Assembly: GCA_905221605.1 (NCBI GenBank)
Contig: CAJNDS010001224.1
Span: 1,135,556 to 1,199,555, forward strand
Origin: Symbiodinium natans
Lineage: Eukaryota > Sar > Dinophyceae > Suessiales > Symbiodiniaceae
DNA: 64,000 bases
Direction: 5' to 3'
Every line of letters begins with the position of its first letter. Position 1 is the first letter of the stretch. The position numbers were made by a program, and so were the translations under genes. Below are positions 31,395-42,724 of this stretch, piece by piece. Under the pieces are notes generated by a model. The model saw nothing but the letters and a program-made list of their open reading frames with translations, had not been told where the DNA came from and did no database searches.

Positions 31395-31757
31395 TGGCAA
31401 GTGGGGCTTGGATGATGGTAACTATACTTCTAGCTTCTAACCCTATGCAGGGTACTTATCACCCTCCGCATCACTACCCATGAACCTTCAAGTGCTTTTT
31501 GGGGCCCATGAACCTTCAAGTGCTTTTTGGGGGTTGTAGCATAGGATCCTAAACCCTAAGCCCTAAACCCTGAACCCTAAAGCCTTAGGCCCTAGGCCCA
31601 GATAGTGAGTATTTGGGGTAGCTTACGGAAGCCTTCACGTACTTTGGGGGTGCATTTGGGCAGGTATGTGTAGGGGCTGTAGGGTTTTGAGTAGGTTTTG
31701 AAGAATGGTAACTATATATAGGCTTACATACAACTACCCATGCACCTCCAAGTAGCT
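31395..31757. mobile_element. Fragments of GGTTCATGG-family elements
   Basis: TACCCATGAACCTTCAAGTG occurs at about 31487-31506, its core again at 31508-31525, and CTACCCATGCACCTCCAAGT at 31736-31755. Only right ends are clear; a short tandem duplication of the end is visible. Confidence 0.55.
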
Positions 31758-31765
31758 TTCTGCAT

Positions 31766-31842
31766 GACCGTGTCCAGGTACGTGGTGTGCTTTGAGAAGG
31801 GCCAAGGCAAGTTCGGTACGGAGGCCTGTGGACACTCCAACA
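31766..31842 (+). CDS. Exon-like island
   Basis: Open frame TVSRYVVCFEKGQGKFGTEA CGHS. No family recognised. Confidence 0.3.
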
Positions 31843-32009
31843 GTTCTATTTTAAGGCTTTAGGGTTAGGGGGGTAGGGGGGTGTGGGTGGGGGTGTTTCC
31901 ATGTAAATCAGGGGCCCCTTTTTGGGTAGCCCTAAACCCTAAACCATGGACCTCTTGCCTCGCCTTGTTTGTCCGAGTGTGAGCGATTAAGCCCTAAACC
32001 CTGTAGCTA

Positions 32010-32170
32010 TACTATAGATCTTGGGGCAGTTACATGGTCCCTTTGTATGGGCCCTTAAACGGGGGCCCCTTGTAACCCCTTATGCAACCCAAGGGCCCAT
32101 ACATCAAAACCCTTCAAAGGAGGTAAGGGACCATATTTTGGGCCCGTGCAACTACCTTGCTATGGACTCT
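32010..32170. mobile_element. Inverted element with GGGCCCATA blocks
   Basis: CAGTTACATGGTCCCTTTGT, ATGGGCCCTTAAACGGGGGC, AAGGGCCCATACATCAAAAC, CCTTCAAAGGAGGTAAGG and CGTGCAACTACCTTGC. Similar blocks in the copy at 39535-39665. Confidence 0.5.
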
Positions 32171-32724
32171 CGCTTGCGAGAAGGACACCCCAAAAGGGAT
32201 CCCCTGCCCGAGGATCCTAGCTAGAAGTAGAGTCCCTAAACCCTGAACCCTACACCCTAAACCCTAAACAACCCTAAACCCTGAAGTTGAGGGTTTAGGG
32301 TTTAGGGTCCTAGGGTTGTTAGTATGGTGCCTGTGCTCGATGACCCGAGGTCGGTAGCACCCGCGATGGGCCCGGTACCTGTTCTTTTCGGGACTAGTAC
32401 TGGTCCATAATTCCAGCAAAACCCGGAGCATCAAGCTTGTAGAGGACCGGCCTTGGACCAAAATGCCATAAAGGGGGGTCCGTATTCTTCGGGGCCTGTG
32501 ACACCCCCCTCTAACCACCCCGATGCGCGCCTGGAACCCCTCTTAGTGCCACCTTGAAACTGCCCCGGACCGAACCCTTCTGAGACTGTTTGCCTCCCCC
32601 CGAAGCCCCTCAAGTACCCTCTGAACCCCCTTGAACTGGCTTTTCGTAGTTTTTTTTGGAAGAAGGCAATTGACTTGAGTGAGATCAGGCCTAAACCCCA
32701 AAAGGAATAGGCTTGGGTGGGGTC

Positions 32725-33505
32725 GGACTAGGTCTGGCAAGACAAGAGCCACTAAGCTGCTGCTCACTGCTCAGACAATACTGCGGACAATGGTGCAACG
32801 GCGCTGTTCTTTGCAGCCCAACTTGGCCACTTGGCAGTGACATCCGTAGTGCTGGAGTCTGGTGCGGACAAGGACCGGGCCAAAGCAAACGGAGCCACGC
32901 CTTTGTTCATCACAGCTCAGAATGGGCAGGTGGAAGTGGCATTGCTTGTTGCTGGAGTTTGGTGCGGACAAGGACCTTGCAGTAGCAGATGGAGCCACGC
33001 TTTTGTTCCTCGCAGCTGAGAGTGACTACTTGGAAGCGGCACGCTTGTACCCTGTCAAAGCAACTGGAGCCACGCCTCTCACAGCTCAGAATGGCCACTT
33101 GGAAGTGGCACACTTGTTGCTGGCGTGTTTGGCGCGGACACGGACATTGCAATAGCAGACGGAGCTTGACCTCTGTTCATGGCAGCACAGAATGGCCACT
33201 TGCAAGTGGCACGGTTGTTGTTGTTTGGTGCGGACAAGGACCTTGCGCTGGCAGATGGGGCCACACCTTTATTCGTCGCAGCTTAGCATGGCTACTTGGC
33301 AGTGGCATCCTTATTGCTGGAGTCTGGTGCGGACAAAGGCCGGGCGAAAGCAAACGGAGCCACGCCTCTGTTCATCGCAGCTCAGAATGGGCAGGCGGAA
33401 GTGGCACGCTTGTTGATGGAGGTTGGTGCGGACAAGGACCTTGCAGCAGCAGATGGGGCCACGCCTCTGTTTGTGGCAGCTGTAAATGGCACGCTTGTGG
33501 CTGGA
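32725..33505 (+). pseudogene. Broken ankyrin-repeat gene
   Basis: At least seven ~33-residue ankyrin repeats are visible, with the consensus NGATPLFIAAQNGQAEVARL and the linker LLESGADKD. They are spread over three frames (for example 32831-32940, 32950-33050, 33190-33285 and 33296-33500), so at least four frameshifts plus one in-frame stop separate them. The DNA repeats are 90-105 bp long and highly similar, which suggests recent local amplification. The right end runs into a truncated GGGGAACATCCC element. Unless it is assembled from very small exons, it is a pseudogene. Confidence 0.75.
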
Positions 33506-33577
33506 GTCCTTTATTGGGATTCTGGTCGGGGGTACTAGAATCCCATGAAGGACGGCTAGTACAAGGGGAACATCCCA
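33500..33577. mobile_element. Truncated GGGATGTTCCCCC-family element
   Basis: GATTCTGGTCGGGGGTACTAG, ATCCCATGAAGGACGGCTAG and GGGGAACATCCCAA match the right two-thirds of the copy at 42392. It terminates the ankyrin pseudogene. Confidence 0.6.
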
Positions 33578-33890
33578 AGTTTGGGCATGTTGGAATGCCT
33601 GGGAGAGAAGGTTTGGGCACTGCCTTCGGCCCAAGGGGTTAGGGTTTAAGGTTTAGGGCTTAGGGCTTTAAGGGTTTTTGGGGATTGCGGTTTCTGTCTC
33701 CATCCAGTCTTCCGAGTTTAGGGTGCCTTTAAGGTGTCGGGTTTCGGGTTAGGGTTTAGCTCTACAGATCCTTCCCTAAACCCTACAACCTAGGCCCTAA
33801 ACCCTAAACCCTAAGAAAAAAAACCCTAAACCCTAAACCTAAACCCTTGTCTTTGCTCTAATGAGGGACCTGGCTTGTGCGCCCGCCAGG

Positions 33891-33963
33891 CGAAGGAGAA
33901 GGCCGAGCGCGAGAAGAGGCAGCTGGCCAAGCTTCGGAAAGAGTTCCGATTTCAGGCGACCCA
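33891..33963 (+). CDS. Exon-like island, highly charged helix
   Basis: After GCCAG the frame reads AKEKAEREKRQLAKLRKEFR FQATQ. CCCTAAA on the left (33775-33845), TTTAGGG on the right (33965). Probable coiled coil. Confidence 0.45.
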
Positions 33964-34084
33964 GGGTTTAGGGTTTAGGGTTTTGGGTTTTGGGTGCTGC
34001 TGGAATCCTTGGCACAAAAGGATTTCGGATTTCCGGGGGTGTAGTGTGGGGCTGGCTCCCAGTTTTGCGGTGTTTTTGCGGGGG

Positions 34085-35095
34085 GTTGCCTCTGTTCTTT
34101 TTTGAGCCCCCCCGCCCCCCCCCTCCCCCCCCCCCAATCTTACGTACCGTAGCATGCCTCCTCCCTTTTGCTTTTTCTCTGTGGTCCCTGTCATGATGCG
34201 GAGCCTGTTCCACGTAGGGTGCCCCCCCTATAAGGGGGGCATGATTCAGAGAGCTCCCGCCTTTTTGGGGGTAGGCCTTGGGGTTTGGGCAGGGTTCTTG
34301 GGTTTAGGGTTTGGGGTTTAAGGTTCGAAGGCTCAGGATTTTGAGTTGTGGAAGTTCCCCAGAGAGCCCAGCAGTTTCAATCACGGAATAGGCCACCTAC
34401 ACCGCAAGCTACCTCCCCTAAGACATCCTAAGCCCAAACCTGAACCTGGTGGTGCTCTCTGGTTAAGAGACTTACGAGCGTAAGTCTCGTGTCCCTGAGG
34501 TTGTACCCCTAAAGGTTCCCCCTTGAGCATCCCGGAAACCCAAAGTGGTAAACCCTCAAGGGTCCAAGCCTAAATCCCTAAACCCTGCCTTGTGCGAGCG
34601 CGAGAGCCGAAACCCTGAACCCTAATCCCTGAACCCTAAACCCTAAACCCGAAACCCTAATCCCTGAACCCTAAACCCTGGACCCTAAACCCTGAACCCT
34701 AGAAAAAGGGGCTTGGGGGAAGGGCGCGTTGGGTCCAAAGCAGGGCCTGTGAGTCCCATGGAGTGACGAGTCACAGGGTCACAGGGGTTTAGGGCATAGT
34801 TTCCTTCTGGTCCCTGGCCTAGGGTTTGTTCAGGGGTATAAGGAGGGACCCCTAGAAGGGACCCCTTAATCTTATCCCCCTATAGAACCCCTATGTAACC
34901 CCCCAACGATGCCCCTAAGGTCCCTTAGAATTGTCCCTCCTTGGTCCCTCTACAGTTATACTACAAGTACCACCAAAACCCTATTCTAATTATTAATGCC
35001 CCTACACTATCATTACCCCCAAAACCGAACCCTATTCTAAGTATCAAGGCCCCTATACTACAATTAACCCCAAAACCCTATTCTAATTATTAACC
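34085..35095. other. No gene; repeats and element fragments
   Basis: C-rich run (34107-34135), CCCTGAA/CCCTAAA block (34600-34705), then 34820-35090 with about three copies of a unit CCCTATTCTAATTATTAA / GCCCCTACACTA. Related units at 38390-38440 and 40780-40825. Confidence 0.5.
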
Positions 35096-35439
35096 CTAAA
35101 CCCTAAACCCTAAACCCGAAACCCTAAACCCGAAACCCTAAACCCTAAACCCTAAACATGTGCTGCAGAGCCGATTTGAGACTTCTGAACCTGTGTGCCT
35201 CGCCTGGCTTGTCCGAGTGTGAGCGATTAAACCCTAAACCCCAAACCCTAAACCCTAAACTTAAGACCCCTATGGTGCCTGCACCCCTTGCAGGGGCGCA
35301 TCGACCGTGCCGAACATCGTGGGACCACAGTTTCACAGCTCGAAAGAGCCGGCTTCCCAAATCCAGAGATGCAGATCCAGCTCTTGAGCTCAACCCCTTA
35401 ATGCTACACCCAAACAAACCCTAAACTTTAAGCTCTAGT

Positions 35440-35610
35440 CAAGGTGTTTAGGGTTTTAGGGTTTTAATGCGAAGCCCGAAACCCTAGTCAAGGTGTTTAG
35501 GGTTTTTAGGGTTTTAGGGTTCAAAAAAAAACCAAAAAAGGGGGTTTTGGGGTTTTAGGGTTTTAGGGTTTTAGGGTTTTAGGGTTTTAGGGTTCAAAAA
35601 AAACAGAAAA
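35440..35610. repeat. 8-mer GGGTTTTA array
   Basis: GGGTTTTA variants in two blocks separated by GTTCAAAAAAAA stretches; about 60 bp are near-duplicated (35510-35620). Confidence 0.85.
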
Positions 35611-35784
35611 GGGGTTTTGGGGTTCCAGATGTCTTGAGGGCTTCAGCCCACCCACGACCGCCGCCTCCTGCAAAAGCCTCAGCTGTGATCTGGAACAAAT
35701 GTTAGTAAAGTTCCAGGGCGTCGTGGGGCCTCAGTCCCTCGACATCACTGTAGAACCCCACGAACCATTGGTTTTCCACTGACT

Positions 35785-35900
35785 GGGTTTAGGGTTTAGG
35801 GTTTAGGGTTTAGGGTTTAGGGTCTAGGGTCTAGGGTTTAGGGTTTAGGGGTTAGGGTTTAGGGTTTAGGGTCTAGGGTTTAGGGTTTAGGGTTCCGAGG
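35785..35900. repeat. TTTAGGG tract with GTCTAGG variants
   Basis: About 16 units; the GTCTAGG variant occurs in two small groups. Confidence 0.85.
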
Positions 35901-35954
35901 CCTGCTGTAAAAGGGCTTAGGGTTTGGGCTGAGCCCCAAAGCCACCCCAGGTAA

Positions 35955-37480
35955 GTTAGCGCCAAATTCCCCCTTCAAGGAGCGCACCCCTGCATTTCTA
36001 CAGAAAGAGCCCTGTACTTTATCCCCCCCTGGGAATCATTATTAAGGTTGTAAGGGGAGTATAGTGTATAGTTCAAGGTATCTTCGGGATAGCGGGGTTT
36101 CTGGGGACTCGTCTGAAGCCCCAGGCGTCGGGTGCACTGCTTGAGGTGTTGGGTTCATGGCCTTCGGGCGTTCCAGCTGTGGTCGTCAAGAGGGGTCAGC
36201 TTTTTGAGGGGGAGGGTGGGGGGAAAAATAGGGCACAGGAGGCAAGCTGAGTATGAGGTAACGTTGGGCGAATCCGCCGAGCCCTAAACGAACCCGAGAC
36301 AAGACCCCAAATCCTTGAGGTGTAGGGTTCAGGGTTGACTACAATTTGCTTAATAACCCGCCCCCCAAAAAAGAGTAATAATCCCGATATTATCTTTATA
36401 AGGAAGAACATTATTTTAATTTCTCAAGCAACTCGTAGTTTAGGTTTCATGGTTTCCAGCCGGACGTTCCAGGCAGCCTCCCTCAGCCCTCAACCATCAA
36501 CCCTTCGGCACTAGCACTCCAGAGCCGGGTGTAAGTTCTCAGGGTGAGAGCCAAAGTCCAGGAAGATACCGTACCTTAAAATATAGGTGGCTTAGGGCTT
36601 AGGGTTTAGGGTTTAGGGTTTAGGGATACCGCTCAGGGTTTCGGGTTTAGGGCATAGAGAGCCGTGTTGGAAAAAGGGTAGGGTATCCTACGTATGATGC
36701 AAGCTACCCTAAGCCCTTAGCCCCCTTGAAAAAAGGGTTTAGGGTTTAGAGTTGGGTTCTCGATTCACTCTGTGCGATCCCGCCCAGGTTTTCACGTGCT
36801 TGGAGGCCGGGTTCCAAGCCCCAAGCTCCAAACCCTGAACCCTACTTCCCACCCCAAGCGCTCGTTCGTCAACGATGGATTTTTTCAGTAACTACAGCGT
36901 GTCGTCTCCCTTCTTTCACCAGCAACGAATTAAGACTGCATGCAACGATCAGACGCCTTGATTCGGGGTGCAAGGCCTAGCGAAACACTGGGACCTGTCA
37001 GGGCTCTTGGCAGAATCCTGCAGGCTTAGCATCGCGCATCCCACAGAACCTTTGTGAGCTCCGTGCTGCCATCCAACGGTGCAATGTGCCTGACCGTCTG
37101 CACCCGCATCGCTGACTAAAACTGCGGTTTGAAGGTTTTCTGGCGAGCTGCAGAATTTTCCTGCTGCTATTTCTATTCTGAACTGCACCATCTCTCTCTG
37201 ACGTCTTGCCTGATGCAACCTCTAGGGGGTCCTCAGGGTGATGTTTGAGCACCTCCATCCACTTCCATCACAGGAAGGAACGGAAGAGAAACTAGGACCC
37301 AGACTGGGCCCTCATTTCCCCTGTTTTAGGGTCTAGGTTGCCTTGCAAGCCCCTTGAAGCCTAAAAGGGCACCCTGTCTTATTCCTAAATTCCTCTGGGG
37401 TCTAGGACAAGGAGCGCAAGAGAAGGAAGCAGAATCATAGATTGGCCGACGGCCCTGGAACCCGGCACCCTCAGTCCCTC
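35955..37480. other. Unassigned, sparse repeats
   Basis: Contains a family C-like fragment (36020-36062: TATCCCCCCCTGGGAATCAT, TTATTAAGGTTGTAAGGGG) and TTTAGGG patches at 36598 and 36735. The 36840-37320 stretch is mostly unique with only short ORFs and no recognisable protein. Confidence 0.4.
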
Positions 37481-37521
37481 CACACTTCTAAACCCTAAAC
37501 CCTAAACCCTAAACCTGCCAC

Positions 37522-37626
37522 ATTCACAGTGCAGTCATGACCTCACCCATCCAATCCCAATGTGTCTCTATGTCATAGAGACGCATTGGGATTGGATATG
37601 GGTGAGGTCATGACTGCACTGTGAAT
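37522..37626. repeat. Near-perfect 105-nt inverted repeat
   Basis: The left arm from ATTCACAGTGCAGTCATGAC pairs with the right arm ending GTCATGACTGCACTGTGAAT. Arms of about 50 nt differ by a 2-nt insertion and one substitution, with an 8-nt centre TGTCATAG. It sits just after CCCTAAA repeats; no second copy is seen in the window. Confidence 0.9.
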
Positions 37627-37880
37627 TTGGCTTGACCTTGAAAGTACGGTCTATTAAACACATCTGTACATTTTTCTGCGTTCTCTGTAACTTATGGACA
37701 CATCCGGAATGAGTCCCTGCGATGTGACCTGAGTGTCAGCTAGGCGGGTGGCAAACAAAAACACCTAAACCCTAAACCCTAGAACCCTAAACCCTAAACC
37801 CTAAATCCTAAACCCTAAACCGGCGCAGGCTCATGCATCGCGCCCGAAAGGCTAAAGCGGCAACGATGCAAACTCAAAGT

Positions 37881-38021
37881 GGTCACTTCTCAAAATTATG
37901 GTCATTAGGGCCGCCTTATGACAGGGATGCCCAAAAGGGACGTTCATTTCCGCAAGTATTAGGTAGGGGCCGCCGTTATGATAGGGATCCCGAAAGGGAA
38001 CCATAACTTAGAGAAGTGACC
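37881..38021. mobile_element. Inverted-repeat element, GGTCACTTCTC family
   Basis: Left end GGTCACTTCTC, right end GAGAAGTGACC, 141 bp. The interior has two GGGCCGCC-TTATGA-AGGGAT blocks. A lone left end lies at 30111-30160. Confidence 0.75.
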
Positions 38022-38063
38022 ACAAGTAGCAAGTTCCGAAAGTAGACCCCCGTAAACTGCCGC

Positions 38064-38245
38064 AAACCCTAAACCCTAAACCCTAAACCCTAAACCCTAA
38101 ACCCTAAACCCTAAACCCTAAACCCTAAACCCTGAACCCTGAACCCTGAACCCTGAAGCCTGAACCCTGAACCCTGAACCCTTAACCCTAAACCCTAAAC
38201 CTGCCCTAAGGCCATAACCCTAAACCCTAAACCCTAAACGCTAAA
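38064..38245. repeat. CCCTAAA then CCCTGAA tract
   Basis: About 13 CCCTAAA units followed by 8 CCCTGAA units, then mixed. A clear block change in variant. Confidence 0.9.
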
Positions 38246-38942
38246 CTTCAGGAGAACTGCTCCGCATGGACAGATCACCTGCCAGCAAAGATGTCGAAGA
38301 CATCCGGACAGCCGTCCGGGGGCCTGTTCGATACAAACATAGTCGGAATCATTACGACTAGTGTTCCCGTATGGCACCTTTATAAACAGACTATAACAAC
38401 CCCCCAAAACCCTTTCTAATTATTCAGGCTCCTATATTACCTTTTTTGGGGGTCCCTTTAAGGGGATTCTATTCTATCTGGGGTATAAAAGGGGGTCCCT
38501 CTAGGGAAATTCCCATATAGTCTCCTTAGGACGTGTCTTTAGTTTCGGCTTCGAAGAGCCCAAGGGGATAATAAGCATGTGGGGGTTTACGGTATTAGGG
38601 GTACCTCATGGGGTCACATCAGCAACACCGTGTTTCTAAGGGAGGGGCTATAGGTTTCTTGCGATGTTTCGGCTCGTATGGGGTTTGATTTTGAATAAGC
38701 CTGAACAACTCCCCTCAACCCCCCAAAACCTTAACCCTTCACCTTATGTTTACCCCTAGCTGAAGCCCTGCGGTCAAAGAACCCGCAAAATCCCTTAGGT
38801 AAGTAGTTTGGGGTTTGGGGTTTCGGGTTCAGGGTTTAGGGGTTTGCATCCCTAAGGCCCCAAAACCCCCAAACCCCAATAAGGTCCATTCCGTCCTTGG
38901 GCTCTCTGGGCGGGATCTGAAGTTTGAGCTTACAAGGTTGAG

Positions 38943-39060
38943 CCTAAACCCTAAACCCTAAACCCTAAACCCTAAACCCTAAACCCTAAACCCTAAACCC
39001 TAAACCCTGAACCCTAAACCCTAAAACCTAAACCCCAAACCCTAAACCTTGGGTTTAGGG
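38943..39060. repeat. CCCTAAA tract
   Basis: Homogeneous tract ending in a short inverted TTTAGGG. Confidence 0.85.
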
Positions 39061-39329
39061 GGTTATGCCAGCTTCAGGGCCCAGGGTTTTCGGGTTTTTG
39101 GGTCCAGGGCCGCAGGATCCTGGGAGCTCTTTGCAAGAACAAGCTCAAGCAAAGTAGGAGCCCTACTTATGCCTTGTAAAAGCCCCCTAAACCCTAAACC
39201 CTAAACCCCAAACCCCAAACCCCAAACCCTAAACCCTAAACCCTAAACCCAAAACCCTGAACCCTAAACCCCCTGGAAGGAAGCCCATGGTCGCAGCTTT
39301 CAAGTGAGGCGTGGGGGCGAACTGGGCCG

Positions 39330-39410
39330 AGGCTTTTTATCGACTTCCTGAACTTCCACCACCTCAGCAACTACCTCATCTTGCCGATGACGCAGCGCCT
39401 CGCCTTGGGG
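39330..39410 (+). CDS. Exon-like island
   Basis: Open frame RLFIDFLNFHHLSNYLILPM TQRLALG, between CCCTAAA (39185-39270) and TTTAGGG (39410-39470). The His/aromatic-rich stretch looks like folded protein. No family assigned. Confidence 0.45.
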
Positions 39411-39534
39411 TTTAGGGTTTAGGGTTTAGAGTTTAGGGTTTAGGATTTAGGGTTTAGGGTTTAGGGCTCCTAAGAGCAACCTTGTGTGCCGAAGGGACCG
39501 AGTTGTTGTCGAAGGCCAACGCCTAGATCAAAGC

Positions 39535-39668
39535 ATCGTGGACCCTCTAGACCCTTCAAAGGGTAGTTATATATGGGCCCTGAATATGTTCCCTTGCCTC
39601 CTTGAAAGGGTTCTGATGCATGGGCCTTTAGGGGCCCATACTAAGGCACCATGCAACTACACTTGTAC
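39535..39668. mobile_element. Second copy of the GGGCCCATA inverted element
   Basis: GACCCTTCAAAGGGTAGTTA, TATGGGCCCTGAATATG, CCTCCTTGAAAGGGTTCTGA, GGGGCCCATACTAAGGCAC and CATGCAACTACACTTG resemble 32010-32170, rearranged. Confidence 0.45.
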
Positions 39669-40254
39669 GATCGAGATGTATACTGTGCGATGTAATGAAA
39701 TGCAAACAAACAATCATCGCGGACTTTCTGCCCATCCATGAACTGTCGCAACATACACAATAATACGTATTGTGATGGTGCAACTCTATTCAGGTCTTCA
39801 CTTAAGATTCATCATATTATTGTGTAAACTTATAGAATGCATTTTCTAAACTTATTATTCTAGACGAAAAAATCCTCACACTGCAAGCCCCAAACCCTAG
39901 CAAGACCTTCGGGGATGGCGCGGCAGAGAGAGAGAGAGAGAGAGAGAGAAGCCCCAAACCCTGCCTACAACCCCCCCCCCTCCCTTTAAACCCCAAACTC
40001 TCCGAACCCATCATGGGAGTCAACCTTGGACCCCTAACCTTAAGGGTTTAGGGTTTAGGGTTTAGGGGCAGATCGCACAGTTGTCGCGGAAAGTTGTACA
40101 GCAGGAGCTTAGCTTTCCTTTCAACCAGTTGTTCTCGGCAAGATGAAGGGTCCTTGGTAGTCGGAGAGCGGCTGCTCGTGTCCTGCCTCCGCCACACAGT
40201 CGAGGAGGTTGGGATGTAAGGGCAATCCAGGCGAACTGCGAAGCCTGTTGCAAA

Positions 40255-40670
40255 AGGGTTTAGGGTTAGGGTTTAGGGTTTAGGGTTTAGGGTTTCGGGT
40301 TTAGGGTTTAGGGTTTAGGGTTTAGGGTTTGGGGTTTGGGGTTTAGGGTTTAGGGTTTAGGGGCACGAGTCTTAATCCCTTGAACCCAGGCCTCGCAAAT
40401 GCGCCTTCGTCGAGATGCTCGCCAGTCAGCCGCAGCCCCCGGCCAAAGCCTCACAGTCCAGGGGCTTAGGGTTCAGGGTTTAGGGTTTAGGGGCTTAGGG
40501 TTCAGGGTTTAGGGTTTAGGGTTTAGGGTTCAGGGTTTAGGGTTTAGGGTTTAGGGTTCAGGGTTTAGGGTTTAGGGTTTAGGGTGCACGGTTTAGGGTT
40601 TAAGGGTTCAGGGTTTAGGGTTTAAGGGTTCAGGGTTTAGGGTTTAGGGTTTTGGGCTTAGGGCAGAAGA
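40255..40670. repeat. Long TTTAGGG region with one island
   Basis: TTTAGGG at 40255-40370 and 40460-40670. The second part alternates TTCAGGG and TTTAGGG with a higher-order period of about 4-5 units. The island 40380-40445 reads ...CAFVEMLASQPQPPAKASQS. Confidence 0.8.
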
Positions 40671-41012
40671 CCCTGTGAAATCTATGATGTCGGGACTATG
40701 AACGAAGGCATATTCCTGAAGTGAAGGGGTCGGAGTAATTAGGATAATATTCCCTTATGGTCCCTTTGTAAATGTACTACAATAACCCCCAAAACCCTGT
40801 TCCAACTGTTCAGGCCCCTATATTATGGGTCTCTTTGTTGCATTTGTCTTGGGTACCTTCCTGCTTCTTGCGGGAGGGCGGCTCGTCCTCGGGTCCTCTG
40901 GTCCCTTGGTTCCGTATCGTCCGCTCGAGCCCTCAAGCCTACATGTTGACTCTAGTTTTTTTTAACGTTAAAAACCCTAAACCCTACATTGTTTTTTAAA
41001 TGAAAATCCGTA

Positions 41013-41058
41013 AATGCATGATGATGATGATGATGATGCTGAGGATGATGATCATGAT
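41013..41058. repeat. (GAT)n-like microsatellite
   Basis: ATGATGATGATGATGATGCT and related; poly-His on the minus strand is an artefact. Confidence 0.9.
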
Positions 41059-41325
41059 GTTCAGTATGGACATCAGGTGCTGGTTTCGAGCATTGTTGGT
41101 GTATGATTGTCCCCGGCATTAGACTGACGCGATTGGTGAAATGCGATGTCCTTGATATTCTCCCGAGTATTTGGGCAGATGATACCCGCATAAATTTGGC
41201 TGGGCAGGGCATGTCACGCATGCAGACAGTCTGTCGATGGAGAGGCGCCCTGCGCGTCGCAAGTCTCATCCAGACCACAGCCCGGCAGCCGCAAGTGTCA
41301 AACGGCTCCATCACGCACCCAGGGA

Positions 41326-41485
41326 CTCCAACACTCCCTAAGTAAGGAATATTCCTCAAGACATAATATAGGGTTCCCTTTTTTGATTTCCGGACTATCC
41401 CTTCATTAAGGGGTATTTGAGTCCCTAGGGTTCCTTGGTTTGATTTTCGGACTATTCCTTCATTAAGGGGTATTGGAGTCCCTGA
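41326..41485. mobile_element. Hairpin element with duplicated right half
   Basis: GGGACTCCAACACTCCCTAA on the left; the right half (CATTAAGGGGTATTTGAGTC and CATTAAGGGGTATTGGAGTC) is present twice in tandem with TTTGATTTYCGGACTATYCC. Shows how such elements expand. Confidence 0.75.
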
Positions 41486-41502
41486 GTGACCGTGATCCCC
41501 AC

Positions 41503-41578
41503 AGCCGAATCACGCGCCTTCTCTGCATGCAGCAGGAGGGCGAGGCGGCGAAGCCGGGGGAGCAGACATTGCCGAAAA
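41503..41578 (+). CDS. Exon-like island
   Basis: Open frame SRITRLLCMQQEGEAAKPGE QTLPK, followed by TTTAGGG (41585-41660). No family recognised. Confidence 0.3.
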
Positions 41579-41693
41579 GGGGGGAGGGTTTAGGGTTTAG
41601 GGTTTAGGGTTTCGGGTTTAGGGTTTCGGGTTTAGGGTTTAGGGTTTAGGGTTTAGGGAGTCCGGATGCAAAAAGGGTTTTGGGGTTTAGGGT

Positions 41694-42066
41694 ATCGGAG
41701 GAGATGCTGTCACAGGAAGAATGCAGAGCCCTCTTGGAAAAGATCACTGAGAATGTCGTGTCTAGTGCGCAGGAATCACTCCGTGCCCTACAGTATCGAT
41801 TGGAAACACTTGAGGCTGCTGGACGACGTGCTGAGACCGTGGAGAGTGGTGTGAGTTCTACGGAGGTGGGCCGCCGGTCAATAGTTGGAGGTTGCACAAG
41901 CCTTCCCCCTACTTGTTCAACGGGCTCATCGTTGCCTATACCGTCTTCTTGTGCTCCAGATGATTTGTGTGTTCTTCGGGCCCAACATAAAGCACAACGA
42001 CTTGCTCAGAAGACAGCTCGCCGCCAAGCGCGCTTGAATGCGAATGCAGAGTCATTAAATCCCTAG
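41694..42066 (+). CDS. Probable terminal exon, coiled-coil protein of unknown function
   Basis: Uninterrupted frame of about 124 residues from SEEMLSQEECRALLEKITEN through a predicted heptad-like segment (ALQYRLETLEAAGRRAETVE), a Ser/Pro-rich middle and a basic tail (HKAQRLAQKTARRQARLNAN), stopping at 42066. It begins right after TTTAGGG repeats, so upstream exons are expected. The residue mix supports coding; no family recognised. Confidence 0.45.
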
Positions 42067-42391
42067 TGCGATTTCGGATGCTAATTTGCGTAGATGCTTG
42101 AAGCTTTTTCACAAATCTTGCTTATTGACATAGTTTCCAAAGAGCGTGCGTGTCATGCTGCGCGAGTAGTTCCCTAGCCACGAGTGCTGGGTGTGTGCTT
42201 CGCGCCTGTGTGTCAGCATACTTACCCGGCAGACTTCAGAGGCCTGGATGTAAAAGGGTTTAGGGTTTAGGGTTTAGAGGACTCCAGCTTGAGAAGAGGG
42301 GGCATGCACTGCGAGACAGGGGGCATCCACTGCCAAGCCTGAAGCGGCGGGCAGTTGAGCCAAAAATCCTCAAGAAACCCCAATACCTTGA

Positions 42392-42503
42392 GATGTTCCC
42401 CCGTATACTAGCAGTCCTTAAGAGGGATTCTAGTACCCGCTGTTATAATCCCTATGAAGGGCTGTTAGTTTGAAAGGGCTGTTAGTTGAAGAGGAACATC
42501 CCA
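42392..42503. mobile_element. Complete GGGATGTTCCCCC-family element
   Basis: GAGATGTTCCCCCGTATACT at the left and GAAGAGGAACATCCCAAC at the right are inverted. The interior has CAGTCCTTAAGAGGGATTCT and a duplicated GGGCTGTTAGTT. Confidence 0.75.
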
Positions 42504-42724
42504 ACCAACTCCCCTAAACCCTAAACCCTAAAGCCTAAACCCTAAACCCTAAACCCTAAACCCCAAACCCCAAACCCCAAAACCCTAAACCCTAAACCCG
42601 GAAAAAGGGAAGATTCCTTATGCCACTTCTTTCGTGATAGGCGCAGTCCTTAAGCACTAGCAAGCCTCGGCCTCAGTCAGCTTGGCATCCTTCAAGGTTC
42701 GAAAGTGCACAGGCGGCGAGTAAG

